Below, in pieces: positions 11,942-23,111 of a stretch of DNA of 64,000 bases. The translations under genes were made by a program, and so were the position numbers. The notes under the pieces are model-generated. The model saw only the letters and a program-made list of their open reading frames with translations. It was not told the origin of the DNA and did not search any database. The stretch is from Persicaria tinctoria. Taxonomy: Eukaryota > Streptophyta > Magnoliopsida > Caryophyllales > Polygonaceae. The DNA lies in contig JBANSL010000005.1 of the NCBI GenBank assembly GCA_037127255.1, positions 59,923,909 through 59,987,908 on the forward strand, written 5' to 3'. Every line of letters starts with the position of its first letter. Position 1 is the stretch's first letter.

Positions 11942-11959
11942 TCCCCGGCAACGGTGCCA
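11942..11959 (-). promoter_or_regulatory. Primer binding site, tRNA-Asp type
   Basis: Read on the minus strand, three bases after the 5' LTR comes TGGCACCGTTGCCGGGGA. This matches the complement of the plant tRNA-Asp 3' end (which predicts TGGCGCC at the start) except for one base. It fixes the element's orientation. Confidence 0.85.
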
Positions 11960-11962
11960 ATT

Positions 11963-12686
11963 TGACGAGAGGGTTTCTCGACCAAATAAATTTGTAGTCA
12001 AGACCCCGCTATAGGATAGTGGAGTCAGGTTCGTCCTCAGGAGAGAAGTCAGCGGTTCTAGGTTTAGTGTGTTTTGGGGTTCAGGGATAGCGGGAAAAGG
12101 TGAGGAGGTTGTTATCGACAAAGAATAGAGGGGTCGATGTCGATGGATAGAGAGGGAATGATGGTTGGTGTCGGGTAGAATATGTGCCGAATAAAAATAA
12201 TAAAATAAAACAAATGAAGATGCAAACTTCCAAGGTTAGGGATCACCACAACAATAAACATATGTGTAGATCATAAATCACATAAAGATGCATGCTTTAT
12301 ATCAAAGAATCGACTTTCGCAAATTCCAACAATTTAGGTGAAAGAGGCTCTCGCATAAAAACCTAATTTGTTTCTACCTTTTCTTAATTAGGATCAACCA
12401 ACTTTCGCAAGCAAACCCTAATTACTATCCAATTCATAATAAGATCACTTTCGCTTCAATATCACGAATAAGAAATTTCCTCAACTCTCGCAAAGGATTA
12501 AGCACATAGGTAGATGATGATAAAGACATATAAATTCATGGATTTAAAACAAACACACATATTTATGTTGGGATCACCCCAACCCTAGAAGAAGAAAATT
12601 AGAAACAAAACATAATAAAAGAAGTTAACTTTAACATAAAATAAACTAAAACTTACAAAACCTTCCAAACGTTCCTCCTCTCTCGC

Positions 12687-12726
<40 letters not shown>

Positions 12727-13657
12727 CTCCTCCCTCCTTGCGCCCTAAGACGACTTGACTAGAATGAATGAAAATCAGCCCCCTAGGGCTTTATTTATAG
12801 CCTTCTATTCCTTGTTATTCAAGGATAGAATATATCTATCTATATCTAAAAAGCTTAAAAGATAAATAAAAGCAATAACATAATTAAATCTAAATAAGGG
12901 GAATATATCTAAAGTCTTCAAGTGGATAGATCTCTCTCTTCATGATGGATCTTGATAGCTCTTGATAGATCCGGATGGAATTTGATCTCGAAAATATCAC
13001 CATCAGATTCGGGATAGAACCTTAACAAGCCCCGGATTACTCGACATCGGTCACTGGGATTTACTCGATATCGACTAGGACTCCTCGATATCGAGTAGCA
13101 CTTTCTCGACGTAGACCAACCTCCTCGACATAGAGTAAATCTCCTCGACATAGAGTAAATCTCCTCGACGTAGAGTAAATTGTCTTCATCTCGTGCTCGA
13201 TCTCGTCCTCTGGAGAAAATGTCGAGTAAACTCTTGTCGATGTCGACCAATGTGGTCGATCTCGAGTAACGCTGTTGCTTTCAGCATTCTGCTCTGTTCT
13301 TAAAACGCACTTTCCCGAGTCCTCGTTCGTCGGATTGACGCATATGACCATGCGTTGGAAAGCTCTTTCCGAGGGCTACAACTTTGATGAAGACATCTAA
13401 GCTTGGTTCAGAATGATGAATGGTGAAAAATGGCCTTTTCTCCAGCTGCACCATTCTTAGCTTCTCCATTAGTTTCTTTTAAGCTCCAAAGTGCGTCCGA
13501 TTTCTGCGAAATATAACCAAAACTTGTGTAGACCTCCATATATTGCAAATAAGTGTAAACGACACAGATTCTGTATTATTCTAACCCAAATGCATGCAAT
13601 GTATGCAGAAATCGATATTAAAGTAAGTGTAAAACATGGCAAATTAGGCTCACAACA
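11963..13657 (-). repeat. LTR (5' LTR of the minus-strand element)
   Basis: A 1695-bp copy of 8329-10051 with few substitutions and a shorter CT tract (about 12691-12724). It is followed by ctaag, the second target-site copy. Confidence 0.93.
12791..12799 (-). promoter_or_regulatory. Putative LTR TATA box (active-side LTR)
   Basis: TATAAATAA on the minus strand, in the LTR that would drive transcription of this element. Confidence 0.6.
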
Positions 13658-13662
13658 CTAAG

Positions 13663-14100
13663 TGAGCTTCATTTTAAATATATATTATTTCTTGATATTA
13701 TTGAATTTTATTTCACGGAAATAAATATATAGGCGGGTTTCCATAATTTTTCGTTTAGTTTTTAAGCAATCTCAATTCAATAAATATTGGTTGTGTAGAG
13801 TGGTTCCATGAACTTGAGGAACATGGGGTGAGATTATTTCCTGACAGCACAACCAAGTATTCTGATAAACTGTCACTAAAATTGTCCGAAACAGAAGTTG
13901 ATCAACCAGTGCAAGAGCAGGCGGAGAAGGTTAAAGACATGGATGAAGACAATAACAGTATCACGTTCTGCATTGACAAAGTAAGGGAGATAAATTCTGA
14001 GAACTAAGAGGAACTCGATAAAGTGATTCTATGGAGTGGAGTCTTGTTTTTCAGCATGATTTTTAGTTAAATTGCCTTTATCTTACAAGAAGAAAGAAGA
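13663..14100 (+). other. Exon-like open segment, unrecognised
   Basis: From about 13790 to 14007 one frame stays open and reads coding-like (WFHELEEHGVRLFPDSTTKY, later CIDKVREINSEN) before a stop. Its composition is less AT-rich than its surroundings. I cannot assign a family. The upstream side of the same locus was separated from it by the LTR element insertion. Confidence 0.35.
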
Positions 14101-14118
14101 GATCGAGAGAGGAGGAAC

Positions 14119-15075
14119 CCGGCGAAGTTCTTGAAGTAGACGAGATCTGGCAAGGGTTACTTCTACATTGGCTAAGACATCGTTGTGACGGGCTAGATAA
14201 TAGTGTTTACTGGCTAATAAGTATACATCGCAATGGGGTTGACTAGCTAGATAATAGTGTTTACTGGCTAGTAACCCGGCGAAGTTCTTGAAATTTGTCT
14301 TGATTGAAACTCTGTTGACTAATTTGATTTTGTTTCTAAATTAATAAAAAAAAATTTTTTTGTCATATCTTTGAAGGAGTTGATCGTGTAACTATATAAG
14401 CAACCAATTGCATGACCTGAGTTTTTGAAGGGGTTGATTGATGAGGTATTATATTATGGGAAAATTTCTACATTTTGTACACAATATTTATTTGAGTTGG
14501 AGTTGTTATTCATCATTCCTGGATATGTAAATGCTTGATTTCAGATTTTTTTATGATGTTAGTTGGAGCATGTAATCACTATTTATAGCCTACACTTGCT
14601 CTTGTTTGTTTGATAAAACTACTGAGATGCTTAAATACATGGTGTTTTTTTTAAACAAAGACACACTATGCCTTAGTTTGGAGAATTAGTGTTTGCGTCT
14701 CAACAGGTACTTGAGTAGTTCACATCCGGCGAAGTTCCTGAGGTAGACGAGATCCGTCAGGGGTTACTCCTATATTGGCTAACACATCGTTTTCACTGGC
14801 TAGATAATAGTATTTGCTGGCTAGTAAGCATAGATCGTAAATATTCGGGCTTCGCATCCGACATGATTGTATTGGTTAAGAACTTTAGTACTTCGTAGTG
14901 TTTGATTTAGGTCTTAATTTTTTAATCGTTTCCACCTTTTAGAGGACTTGTGTTTGATTTTATCATCTTGAGAGATCCAGCATGTGTTACTTCTACATTG
15001 GCTAAGACATCATTGTCACTGGCTAGATAATAGTATTTACCGGCTAGTAAGCATACATCGCAATGGGTTATACTT
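14119..15075 (+). repeat. Interspersed local repeat, three main copies
   Basis: A unit of roughly 110 bp occurs at about 14119-14235, 14725-14835 and 14970-15070. Each has acttctacattggctaa or a close variant, then ggctagataatagt and ggctagtaagcat. Extra partial copies lie near 14245 and 14273. The units are separated by unrelated sequence, so this is not a simple tandem array. Confidence 0.8.
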
Positions 15076-15990
15076 ATACATCGTTGTAAATTTCTTTCTA
15101 TGTGTTGAAGTATGTTGTGATTGAAACCATTAATGTTACATTGGACGATGTCATTTGAGAGTAATGTAGGTTTGTTTCTAGGATCAGTTATGTACATTCA
15201 AAACCACCAAAATTCCAAAGTGTCAGTGAGTTAGAAGCAAACTAATAAAATACTACATTTGACTACGCAAAAGAAGAGATATCACACTAGACATCGATTT
15301 TTTCACCTTACCATCACACGCTTGCTTATGTCCTCCGACGCTTCCGGCGAAGGAACTATCCTCGAGACGGGTACTTGCTTGTCTCCATTATCTTGCTCCT
15401 GGCGGACCCAAACGGCATGCTTTCCTCTATGAGCATTGCCCCCTCCTCCATGTCCACGTCGGCAACTTTACCTTTCATCTTCGGAGCAACAATTGTCGGT
15501 TCTACCCAGATTTTCTGGTTTATCTTGCCAGTTGTGTGAATTTCCGTGTCAGCTAAATTGTTATCTTTGCCATCCAATTATCCATGTTATACTCCAAATT
15601 GAGATCAAGATACGATGTACACCCAACTTTAGTTCGAAATATTTTTTTTCATAAACATATACAAAGTGGGTGTCTATAGATAGATAAAATTAAATTATTT
15701 TCAAAAATAAATTTATTTTTTTATTTTAATAAATAAAAATGGCTGAAAATTAGTTTAAAACAATTAAAACTTAAGTTTTACCACTTGTCACCATCCCATT
15801 TGCCCTCTCTCCCCACAAATCTTTTTGTTTTTTTTTTCCAAGTGACCTGCTACCGGGTGAGGGAAATTTGTAAAACTAACATGTTGACATTCCCTTGCAA
15901 TTTTTACACCCTATTGACATTTTTGCAAAGTTGATATTTTTTTGGTATATTAGTGCAAATTATCCTAAAAAAAATTTGATTTTGAGATTA
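15076..15990. other. Spacer with a short unrecognised minus-strand frame
   Basis: A 73-codon minus frame at 15356-15577 is acidic and lysine-rich without a known motif, and nothing else supports it as a gene. The rest is AT-rich. Confidence 0.3.
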
Positions 15991-16033
15991 CAGTCTAAAT
16001 CGCATACCTAGTTCAAATCATATTTATAGTAGT

Positions 16034-16127
16034 CTTTTCTCTTATAAAGAAGGTTAACATATGATTTTGTATCAAATCATCTTTTCTCTTATAAAGAAGG
16101 TTAACATATGATTTTGTATCAAATCAT
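16034..16127. repeat. Exact tandem duplication, 47 bp x 2
   Basis: Copies begin cttttctcttataaagaagg at 16034 and 16081 and are essentially identical. Confidence 0.95.
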
Positions 16128-16595
16128 CTGTTTAATCTTAATCTTCAATATAGTTCATCCATAATATTATTAATGGGTATTTGATTGAATATTTATAATT
16201 TTTCCGAGTGTCATGATTTAGATAGTTTACAAGTTCACTAATTTTCTGTTCTTATCCCATTTTATTTAATCATTGGCAATGAAGTTATGAACATTGTTCA
16301 TTTCATTAGTCAAGGTTTTGTTTCTAACTATTTCAATAAGAGATGTATCTAAAACCCTGTTACCAAATAAGAACTTTTTTTATACAAAGTTAAAATTTGT
16401 CTTCTAAGAAATTAAATAATTAACTTAATATATTTTTATTAAATTCTGCATTTTTTTTGTCTTCTAAGAAATTATTTGGAATCCTCGTAGTGATGGTTTG
16501 AATATTTTGTAGATCATTTTCAACAAATTTTATTTGTTTAAATATATTATGAAATGTTGATTTATTCCACAATGTTTCTTTATTCTTTTAGAATA

Positions 16596-16864
16596 GTGTT
16601 TTCTTAGTTTTTTTTTTGGTGACGTGGGGGTTCCGAGGTTGTCGACTAATCCCCCACGGGTCCGAGCCCTAGCTTGCAAATGACGCGAACCGGGCAAGCC
16701 AGGCGGCAAGCCACCAGGCAGGCTCACCCAAGCCAATGAAGGCTTGAGCACCCACTAATTACACAAAGTGTAAATAATGGGATTTGAACCCTTTAACCTC
16801 TTACAAGGGTTACCTCTCCCTTACCACTAGGGCAAGAGGTCATTTGTATTGTGTTTTCTTAGTT
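16596..16864 (-). mobile_element. tRNA-derived SINE with 14-bp TSD
   Basis: On the minus strand the body (16850 down to 16610) begins near gacctcttgccctagtggta (A box) and has the B box GGTTCAAATCCC about 50 bp later. A GC-rich tRNA-unrelated part follows, ending in an A-run just before the TSD. Flanking duplications gtgttttcttagtt (16596-16609 and 16851-16864) are identical. All the hallmarks of a plant SINE are present. Confidence 0.9.
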
Positions 16865-18200
16865 AAATTGTACATAAGAGTGCCACCAAAGTCTGGTTTT
16901 GAAGCATATTTTATGATATTTTCTTTTTCTGGTATTAAGTTTTTTTACCTTGCGTGACATGTGAGTATTTTTTTCTCTCTCCAAACTTGTTTTACGATAC
17001 TTCCTTTTGTTTTATGAGTATTTAGGTCATTTTCATCCATCATCCATCAATATTTTTCAAGTACCGAAGATAGAAACAAGATATGAAGTAGGTGTGATTA
17101 ATAAGAAAGAGTTGTGGAACTAATTTTTACATGCTTGGCCGCATTGCCTTTCTCCCTAACACCGTCTTTTCTGATATCCAACATAATATCAGATTGCATA
17201 CAAATCTGTCTATATTGGAGCATCGTTGAATTGATTTAAGGGTACCACTTTTGGGAAATCTTTGCAGGGTTAACCCAATCCGAAAAAAAATTGCACACAA
17301 CTGGATATCCGGATTCAAGGTGTAACCGGTAGCCGGTAATCGAGGGGAGCCAGGAAAGAGGGGAAAAAAGGAAAGACAGGAAAGAGAAACAGAGAAGGAA
17401 GAAGACGCCTAATCGACGACGACGATGGATTGCCCGAGGTGAGACGCTGGTGACTAGAAGAGGATCAGAGGCGGGCAAGAAAGAAGGGAGAAGGAAGGTG
17501 ATTGAGGCGAGGCGAGGCGCCATCAACACCATAACACCATGCACTGGTTGAACTTTTCACTAGCCTAGACCACCGAGCACCGTCGGCAATTCACCATCTG
17601 TCTCTGGCCCTCTCGCCGCCACTTGAGGTAATTCTACACCACTCTCCACCGGTGCTCTCCCTTTCTTCCCTCCACTGCTCCTCCTCACTCCCTGGGTCCA
17701 CACCACTTCTCATCTCTCACACTCCCTTTGTTTTCATTCAATTTAGGGTTTTCAGTTTCCAATTCTTATCCTTTTGACGATGTCCTATTCCTCGGTATTC
17801 CTTAGCTTCAAATTTCGAATTCGTTTCTTTCTTTCTTTGATTGTGTTGATTTCTTTGCCAAATTTGATATTTACTAGGAGAATGAGCACTGATTGTTCTG
17901 CACAACATCTATACTACCACCAAATTTACAGAATGTTTAATCTTTGTCAATTTTGATCTGTTATTAATATAAGATGAATGTCTAAAAGGGAGAGCCTAAA
18001 ACAAGAACACGGAATTTACAAATGAATGCCTAAAACAAGCATACTGAATCAAGCACTGATTTCTCCGATTATGTTCTCTACATGATTTCATTTTGTTGAG
18101 GAGGCTTCAATCTAGACTTTGTTTAGTTGGATATGCATCTAGTAATATGCAAGTTTTACCTCTGCACAGATTGGTCCCCTTTGCTGTTGGCCAGGGGGTT
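16865..18200. other. Upstream region of the villin-like relic
   Basis: A GC-richer, promoter/5'-UTR-like stretch lies at 17300-17720, with a possible donor after ccacttgag at about 17627. Segments around 17800-18060 recur rearranged at 23640-23935. No coding domain was recognised. Confidence 0.35.
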
Positions 18201-19094
18201 TGTGCATGTCGAGGTCAATTAGAGATATGGACGTCGGCGAGTTCATAGTACCCAACCTCTCTCCCGCTGCATCTTAAGTAAAAATTTCAAATCCATTTGC
18301 CCAGGTATGTATAATTGGAATCAAAGAATTAGTGTCTTTATAGGTTGGGTTATAGGGTTTTAGTATCATTCTGTTTTTCATAAATGCAGCATGCCGAAGT
18401 GTTAGACTTGTTGAAATACCTGGTCACGTTCGTTTCTTGACACAGGTAACATGTTTTGACTGTACTTGGGGAAATTTGACTCAATCATAGAAAATTGATC
18501 TTACCTAGTCCGATCCAAATTTAAAATCTGATCAACTTATTAATGGATTGACTTGGATGCATAATATTAAATCTATCTGAGTGGCTCTTTATCAGGTGCT
18601 TTGCTCTTCCTTTATGGGTATGCCTATATCCTTGAATTAAGTTTGTATGTAATGTGATTGTTTTCATGGGATTGGTCTCACCATGGCTTGCTGCAATTGT
18701 CATCCCTAAAGAACTTTCAGTTTTCAAAGATCAACTTTATGCAGTGGCAAATCCAGGAATTTATGTAAGGGGGGGGGGCTGGATTTTTTCCACATAAATG
18801 ACGGTTTGAAATGTTCGAGTTTAAGATTGTACCTATATACACCCTTGACACCTTCAATCATGTTTATATGTTGAATGACACGAAAAACGCCACTATACTG
18901 TTTTGCGGATTCAGGAACCTACATCACCAACTGTAATTTAACACCGAACTTCAAAATTTTACTCATTTAATTAATTTTTTGAAATATGCAGAACCACTGC
19001 TTTCAGAAACACAAGTTTCTGACTGACCAACTCTGAAACTATGTGCAAAATTCTAATGGTGGTTATTCATAGGAAAGTAACAAATTCACAACTT

Positions 19095-19340
19095 CATTCT
19101 CACAATCACAAACCACAATTCCGAATCACAAACAATCAAAGATTCACAAATCTATTTCTCACCATAACCACAAACCACAATTCCGAATCACAAACAATCA
19201 GAGATTCACAAATCTATTTCTCACCACAACCACAAATCACAACTCCAAATCGCAAACAACAAATTCACAAATCTATTTCTCGCTACAACCACAAACCACA
19301 ATTTCAATTTTCAAACAACAAATCACAAAGCCACAAATTT
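19095..19340 (+). repeat. Minisatellite, about 62 bp x 4, inside the hAT element
   Basis: Units start near 19111, 19173, 19235 and 19294 (aaccacaattccgaatcac and variants), with agattcacaaatctatttct in each. A long Asn/Gln/Ser-rich open frame here (19041-19454) is a product of the repeat, not evidence for a gene. Confidence 0.85.
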
Positions 19341-19633
19341 ATTTCTCAAAAAACGCAAACCCTAATCGAAAATCCCCAAATTGATTTTCATTTCTCAAAT
19401 CTCAACTCCACAAATTCTAATAAAATTGATTCACACTCAATCTATTCAACTTAAAAACAATCAAATTAAAAGGAAGAGGAAGAAAAATAACTTACCTTTT
19501 GAAGTTTAGATTGAAGAAAAATAACTCCCACTTCACAGGTTCGGCGCGCTAGAGGGAAAAAAAGAGAGGCGGTGTTTAAAAAAAAAAGAGGCGGTGTTTT
19601 AAAAAAAAAACAGATGAAGGTAAAAAAAAGCGG

Positions 19634-19714
19634 AGGACTGAGATTCGAACCCAGGATGCTGCATTACCCCCTTAAATTCATCCCGGGTCCTGCCGGCTGA
19701 GCTAACTCATCATT
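19634..19714 (-). repeat. tRNA-like pol III promoter sequence inside the hAT element
   Basis: On the minus strand, gttagctcagccgg matches an A box and gggttcgaatctc a B box, about 45 bp apart. The pairing expected of a full cloverleaf is poor, so this is a tRNA relic or SINE fragment rather than a functional tRNA gene. Confidence 0.5.
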
Positions 19715-20264
19715 GTGATCTTATTCTACTTCAATTTTATATATTACTAAATTAACATAAATATAAAAATATACATATACCTTTATTTTGGCCAGCGGGG
19801 GGCTTCAGGCATCCCGAGCCCCCCCCACAGATCTGCCACTGGCTTTACGATATTCCTTCTGTTTCTTGTACACAGTTACATCATATTCGTTTCTTTTTTA
19901 TTTTCAAGACAAACTTTTTTGCTGAAAGATGAAACTTCTCAACATGAGGTACATTATTGGCTTGGAAGTGAAGCAAATGAGGTTTGGCATTACCTCCTAT
20001 CTTACATGTGGCCTAAATATAAATTCAAAACAAATCTCAGGTTTCATGTGAATTTCGTTAAAAGTCATTAATTAACTTATGTGAATGATGAAAATTTTAT
20101 GCCCATTACCATACACCTTATGTGGATTCGACCCTGGCATCAGACAAGGCACTCGAATTGGATATGGCCATGGGTTCGTGTACTGTGCAATACAAAGAAG
20201 TTCAGGGCCAAGAAACTGTGAAGTTCTTATCAATGTGTATTATGTGAGCTTGTACCAAATCTAT

Positions 20265-20342
20265 GTTAATATAAGTTCATGTCATGTATGCAGGATTTGA
20301 ATGACATGTTAATATAAGTTCATGTCATGTATGCAGGATTTC
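20265..20342 (+). repeat. Tandem duplication, 43-bp period
   Basis: gttaatataagttcatgtca begins at 20265 and again at 20308, followed by the same tgtatgcaggattt. Confidence 0.95.
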
Positions 20343-20583
20343 CTTTGATCGAGCTGATGCACCAAAGCTATGTTTTGATATGTACAAACTATGATGCGCT
20401 TTATTGTGATGGTTGTCAATTAGAATATGGTATACCTTTCCTTTGTCCTTTTACATTGTTTTACTAATTGATGGTGGGATGGATTTGATTTCACTGTCTT
20501 TTCTTATCTTATCTTATATTGTGGTAGTTGTGTGAAAGAAGAGGTAAAGTATTAGTAAACAACAACATATAGCATCATAATGT

Positions 20584-20655
20584 TAGCCTATTAGCTCAAA
20601 CGGAAGAGCGATGTGCTCATGCACAAAGATGCGGGTTCAAATCCCGCATAGGCTA
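20584..20655 (+). tRNA. tRNA-like sequence, probable pseudogene (CAT-like anticodon)
   Basis: An acceptor stem AGCCTAT / ATAGGCT, D stem GCTC/GAGC and T stem GCGGG/CCCGC with a TTCAAAT loop all pair perfectly. The anticodon arm is defective: only four pairs (TGTG/CACA) and a six-base loop, CTCATG, where seven are expected. The most natural anticodon would be CAT (Met). The sequence lies inside the left arm of a fold-back element and is repeated in the right arm, so it is probably a passenger. Confidence 0.6.
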
Positions 20656-21194
20656 ATATAAAATTATGTTAAAAATTTTCTTTGTTAGCTGATTTTTAGT
20701 TGGTTTTATCTTGAATTGATTGCATTACTGTCATGTCAAGTGACGTAGGTGACGTGTCAAACCGATTGCCTGTCATGTTAAAAACAGATCTTAATCACAT
20801 CTAGATCAACCTGTAATCACATCTATGACTTTAATCACGTCTAGATCTATGACTTTACCTCAAGTGGCGTAGAATTACCTCAAGTGGCAGCGAGATGGCT
20901 AGAGACAGATGGTGAATATGTATGAAATTAATGTTTCAAGTAAAAAAAATTATGTGTCAAGTAAAATACATTATGTGTCATGTAAATCCGGTATGGGTGA
21001 CATGTAAATTCAGTATCATCTAAAAGAGAATTGCATATCTTCGTCCAAATATCACCAAAGGTTGAATGATTGGAGGTTGTACATGAGATGAGATTAATAA
21101 CTATGTCAAGACGATGTACATGATAGGTAAATTGATAGTTTTTACATGACAGGTAAATTTGATTTGTATTCTGATCGGTCAGTAAACTTGTGAC

Positions 21195-21292
21195 CTTTTC
21201 AGGTGTCATGTAAAACAATTCAAATGTCATGTACAACAATTGACGTGTCATGTAAAACAATTCAGGTGTCATGTAAAACATTTCACGAGTGA
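21195..21292 (+). repeat. Short array of tgtcatgtaaaacaattc units
   Basis: Four to five copies of an approximately 20-bp unit (gtgtcatgtaaaacaattca) run in a row. Related tgtcatgtaaa and tgacatgtaaat motifs also recur in both arms of the surrounding element. Confidence 0.85.
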
Positions 21293-21676
21293 CAGGACAG
21301 TGATCCAAGGGGCTCCTCTTTTACACAAATTTTCTTCCAATTTAACTTATCCTTTATCTGTGGTTTACACAAGTTTTTTCCAATTTAGCTTATCCCTCCA
21401 AAGCTTCACTACTAATGATATTGAGGGTTTCGTGTCGTGTCGTTAGGATATTGGACGTCCTCCCTATCATCTCTTAGTTGGCTTGGGATTTCCGAGAGCT
21501 CTGAAGAACTAAAGAAGTGATGCGCAAAAGAGTGATGCTGCTTCTGCCTAGTAGGCTCCTTTCAACTTCCTGGCTTATCTCTCATTGCAAATAATAGAAT
21601 TATTACTAAAGCCCGATTGTTCAAGCAGGAACTCGTATGTTCTTGGCTTCTTAGCATAGAATCTTTGGTTAGGTAG

Positions 21677-21768
21677 TATGTTTGTCTGATTAAAGGTGTG
21701 TGGGCTCAATTGTTACAAACTCTATGTTTGTCTGATTAAAGGTGTGTGGGCTCAATTGTTACAAACTC
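21677..21768 (+). repeat. Exact tandem duplication, 46 bp x 2
   Basis: tatgtttgtctgattaaagg starts at 21677 and at 21723, with both copies ending ttacaaactc. Confidence 0.97.
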
Positions 21769-23041
21769 CTTGTTTTCGCAGCTTTGCTAGCTTTATAAGA
21801 TTCAAAATTTTCAGGTGAAAATTACACAACTAAACACACAACCAACTTAGGAATTATTAAAGAGCGCCCTCAGCTGCTATCATTATATGGACAACAGACT
21901 TTTGCACCGAAATATAGATGCCAGAACTTGTCAGAACTGACTACTCTTTGGATTCATTCCAAGTTTAGTTTGTAATTCCCTACGGGACAGGACACCCTAT
22001 TTTAGGCCAAATTCCCATGCTCTTTCACACATACACTCCAGGGTCAAGCATATTGAATCGAGTTCACAAAACTAAATGCACAAATTAGCCAGCTAATGTT
22101 TGATCAGTATAATGCTTTTCCGTGATGCTTTAATACTGATCAGTATAATTACCCATCACCCATACTGAATTTACATGTCACCTATACCGGATTTACATGA
22201 CACATAATGTATTTTACTTGACACATGATTTTTTTCACTTGACACATGAATTTCAGACATATTCTATTCTTTTTTTATGATTTGGAATTCCTTCTGCTAG
22301 ACTCCTTTTTTTTTGTGTGTGGGTAGAGAATCGACATGCCTAATGTATTGAAAATCATGTTTGGATGAACTTTAGCATTGCGAATCTTGATATTTTATTG
22401 AATTTAGAATTTGGCTTAAGTTTTAATAAAAGCGAATGATATACTCCTTAGAATTAGCCATTTTGTATTAGGTGATGAATTCAGATTAACGAACGATGCA
22501 TGTGTTCTTAGCTTTAACCTTACCAACATATTTAGTGCATATTTTCTATTGAACTTGCGTAATGGAAGTAACAAGGTTAACCGACTTTAAATATGTTATT
22601 TAAACTTTAAAGTTTGCAGACTATGGATTTGAAATACTTGTCTACAATGCTCTGTAAAACAGGGAATCGATCATCTTCCCCTTAATGAAAGAAAAAACAT
22701 GACAGATAATGCTATTAACATGACAGGTTATACCCTTTAACATGACAGATTATTTGCTGATCTGCAATGTATATATAAGCTTATTCAGTAAAAGAGAGAC
22801 ATTGTCCGAGTTAAAGTAGGCAATGACTAAGATGGAAAGCAAGTCTCATTTGAAGAGGGTTTTCAACCTGGAATTCATCCTCCCTTTATGTTGAATTCAT
22901 TATAAGATCTGTTTTTAACATGACAGGTAATAGGTTTGACACGTCACCTACGTCACTTGACATGACAGTAATGCAATCAATTCAAGATAAAACCAACTAA
23001 AAATCAGCTTACAGAGAAATTTTTTAACATACTTTTAGATT

Positions 23042-23111
23042 TGCCTATACGGGATTTGAGCTCGTATCTTTGTGCATGAGCACATCGCTCTTCCATTTAA
23101 GCTAATAGGCT
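23042..23111 (-). pseudogene. Second tRNA-like copy, degenerate
   Basis: This is the inverted partner of 20584-20655. On the minus strand the A-box side and anticodon region are kept, but the T stem is mispaired (ACGAG against CCCGT) and the acceptor end has a mismatch. Confidence 0.6.

Larger units (their letters stand above)
8329..13657 (-). mobile_element. Intact non-autonomous LTR retrotransposon
   Basis: Two nearly identical direct LTRs (8329-10051 and 11963-13657) bound a 1.9-kb interior, and the whole is flanked by the 5-bp duplication ctaag (8324-8328 and 13658-13662). LTR ends are TG...CA. The PBS sits next to the right LTR, so transcription runs on the minus strand. The interior has one long ORF and no protease, integrase or reverse transcriptase, so the element must depend on a partner. 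The tRNA-Asp-type PBS and long LTRs are reminiscent of the Athila/Tat side of Gypsy, but without pol this is inference. LTR similarity suggests a recent insertion. Confidence 0.93.
18742..19841. mobile_element. Non-autonomous hAT element, Tip100-like termini
   Basis: The ends are cagtggcaaatcc and, inverted, cagtggcagatct, followed by G-rich subterminal runs. This resembles the CAGGGGCGG-type termini of the Tip100 branch of hAT. The flanking 8-mers are actttatg (18734-18741) and gctttacg (19842-19849), 6 of 8 identical, consistent with a decayed 8-bp TSD. No transposase is present. It sits in an intron position of the villin-like relic. Confidence 0.8.
18206..20232 (+). pseudogene. Villin (VLN1-like) gene relic, split by a hAT element
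   Basis: Villins bundle and sever actin filaments through gelsolin repeats. Three pieces fit the N-terminus of a plant VLN1-like protein. The first is an ATG at 18206 reading MSRSIRDMD, which then loses the family pattern and stops. The second is an exon from about 19909, after a ttttcaag acceptor, reading TFLLKDETSQ then HEVHYWLGSEANE, ending about 19971. The third is an exon at about 20122-20232 reading VDSTLASDKALELDMAMGSC then TVQYKEVQGQETVKFLS. Missing are the exon with the PKSSFGKF-type block and everything after the first gelsolin repeat. The second and third pieces are convincing; the first is weak. A 1.1-kb hAT element lies between the first and second pieces. Confidence 0.65.

Noticed and set aside
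17127..17544. Minus frames of 63 and 102 codons
   Set aside because: They overlap a promoter/5'-UTR-like GC-richer region. There is no recognisable domain or splice context.
19041..19454. 137-codon frame rich in Asn, Gln, Ser and His
   Set aside because: It is produced by a 62-bp minisatellite inside a hAT element. There is no domain and no codon-level conservation to suggest a protein.
20584..20655. Functional tRNA-Met gene
   Set aside because: The anticodon loop has six bases and only four stem pairs, and a decayed inverted copy exists in the same element. I kept it as a tRNA-like sequence and probable pseudogene.
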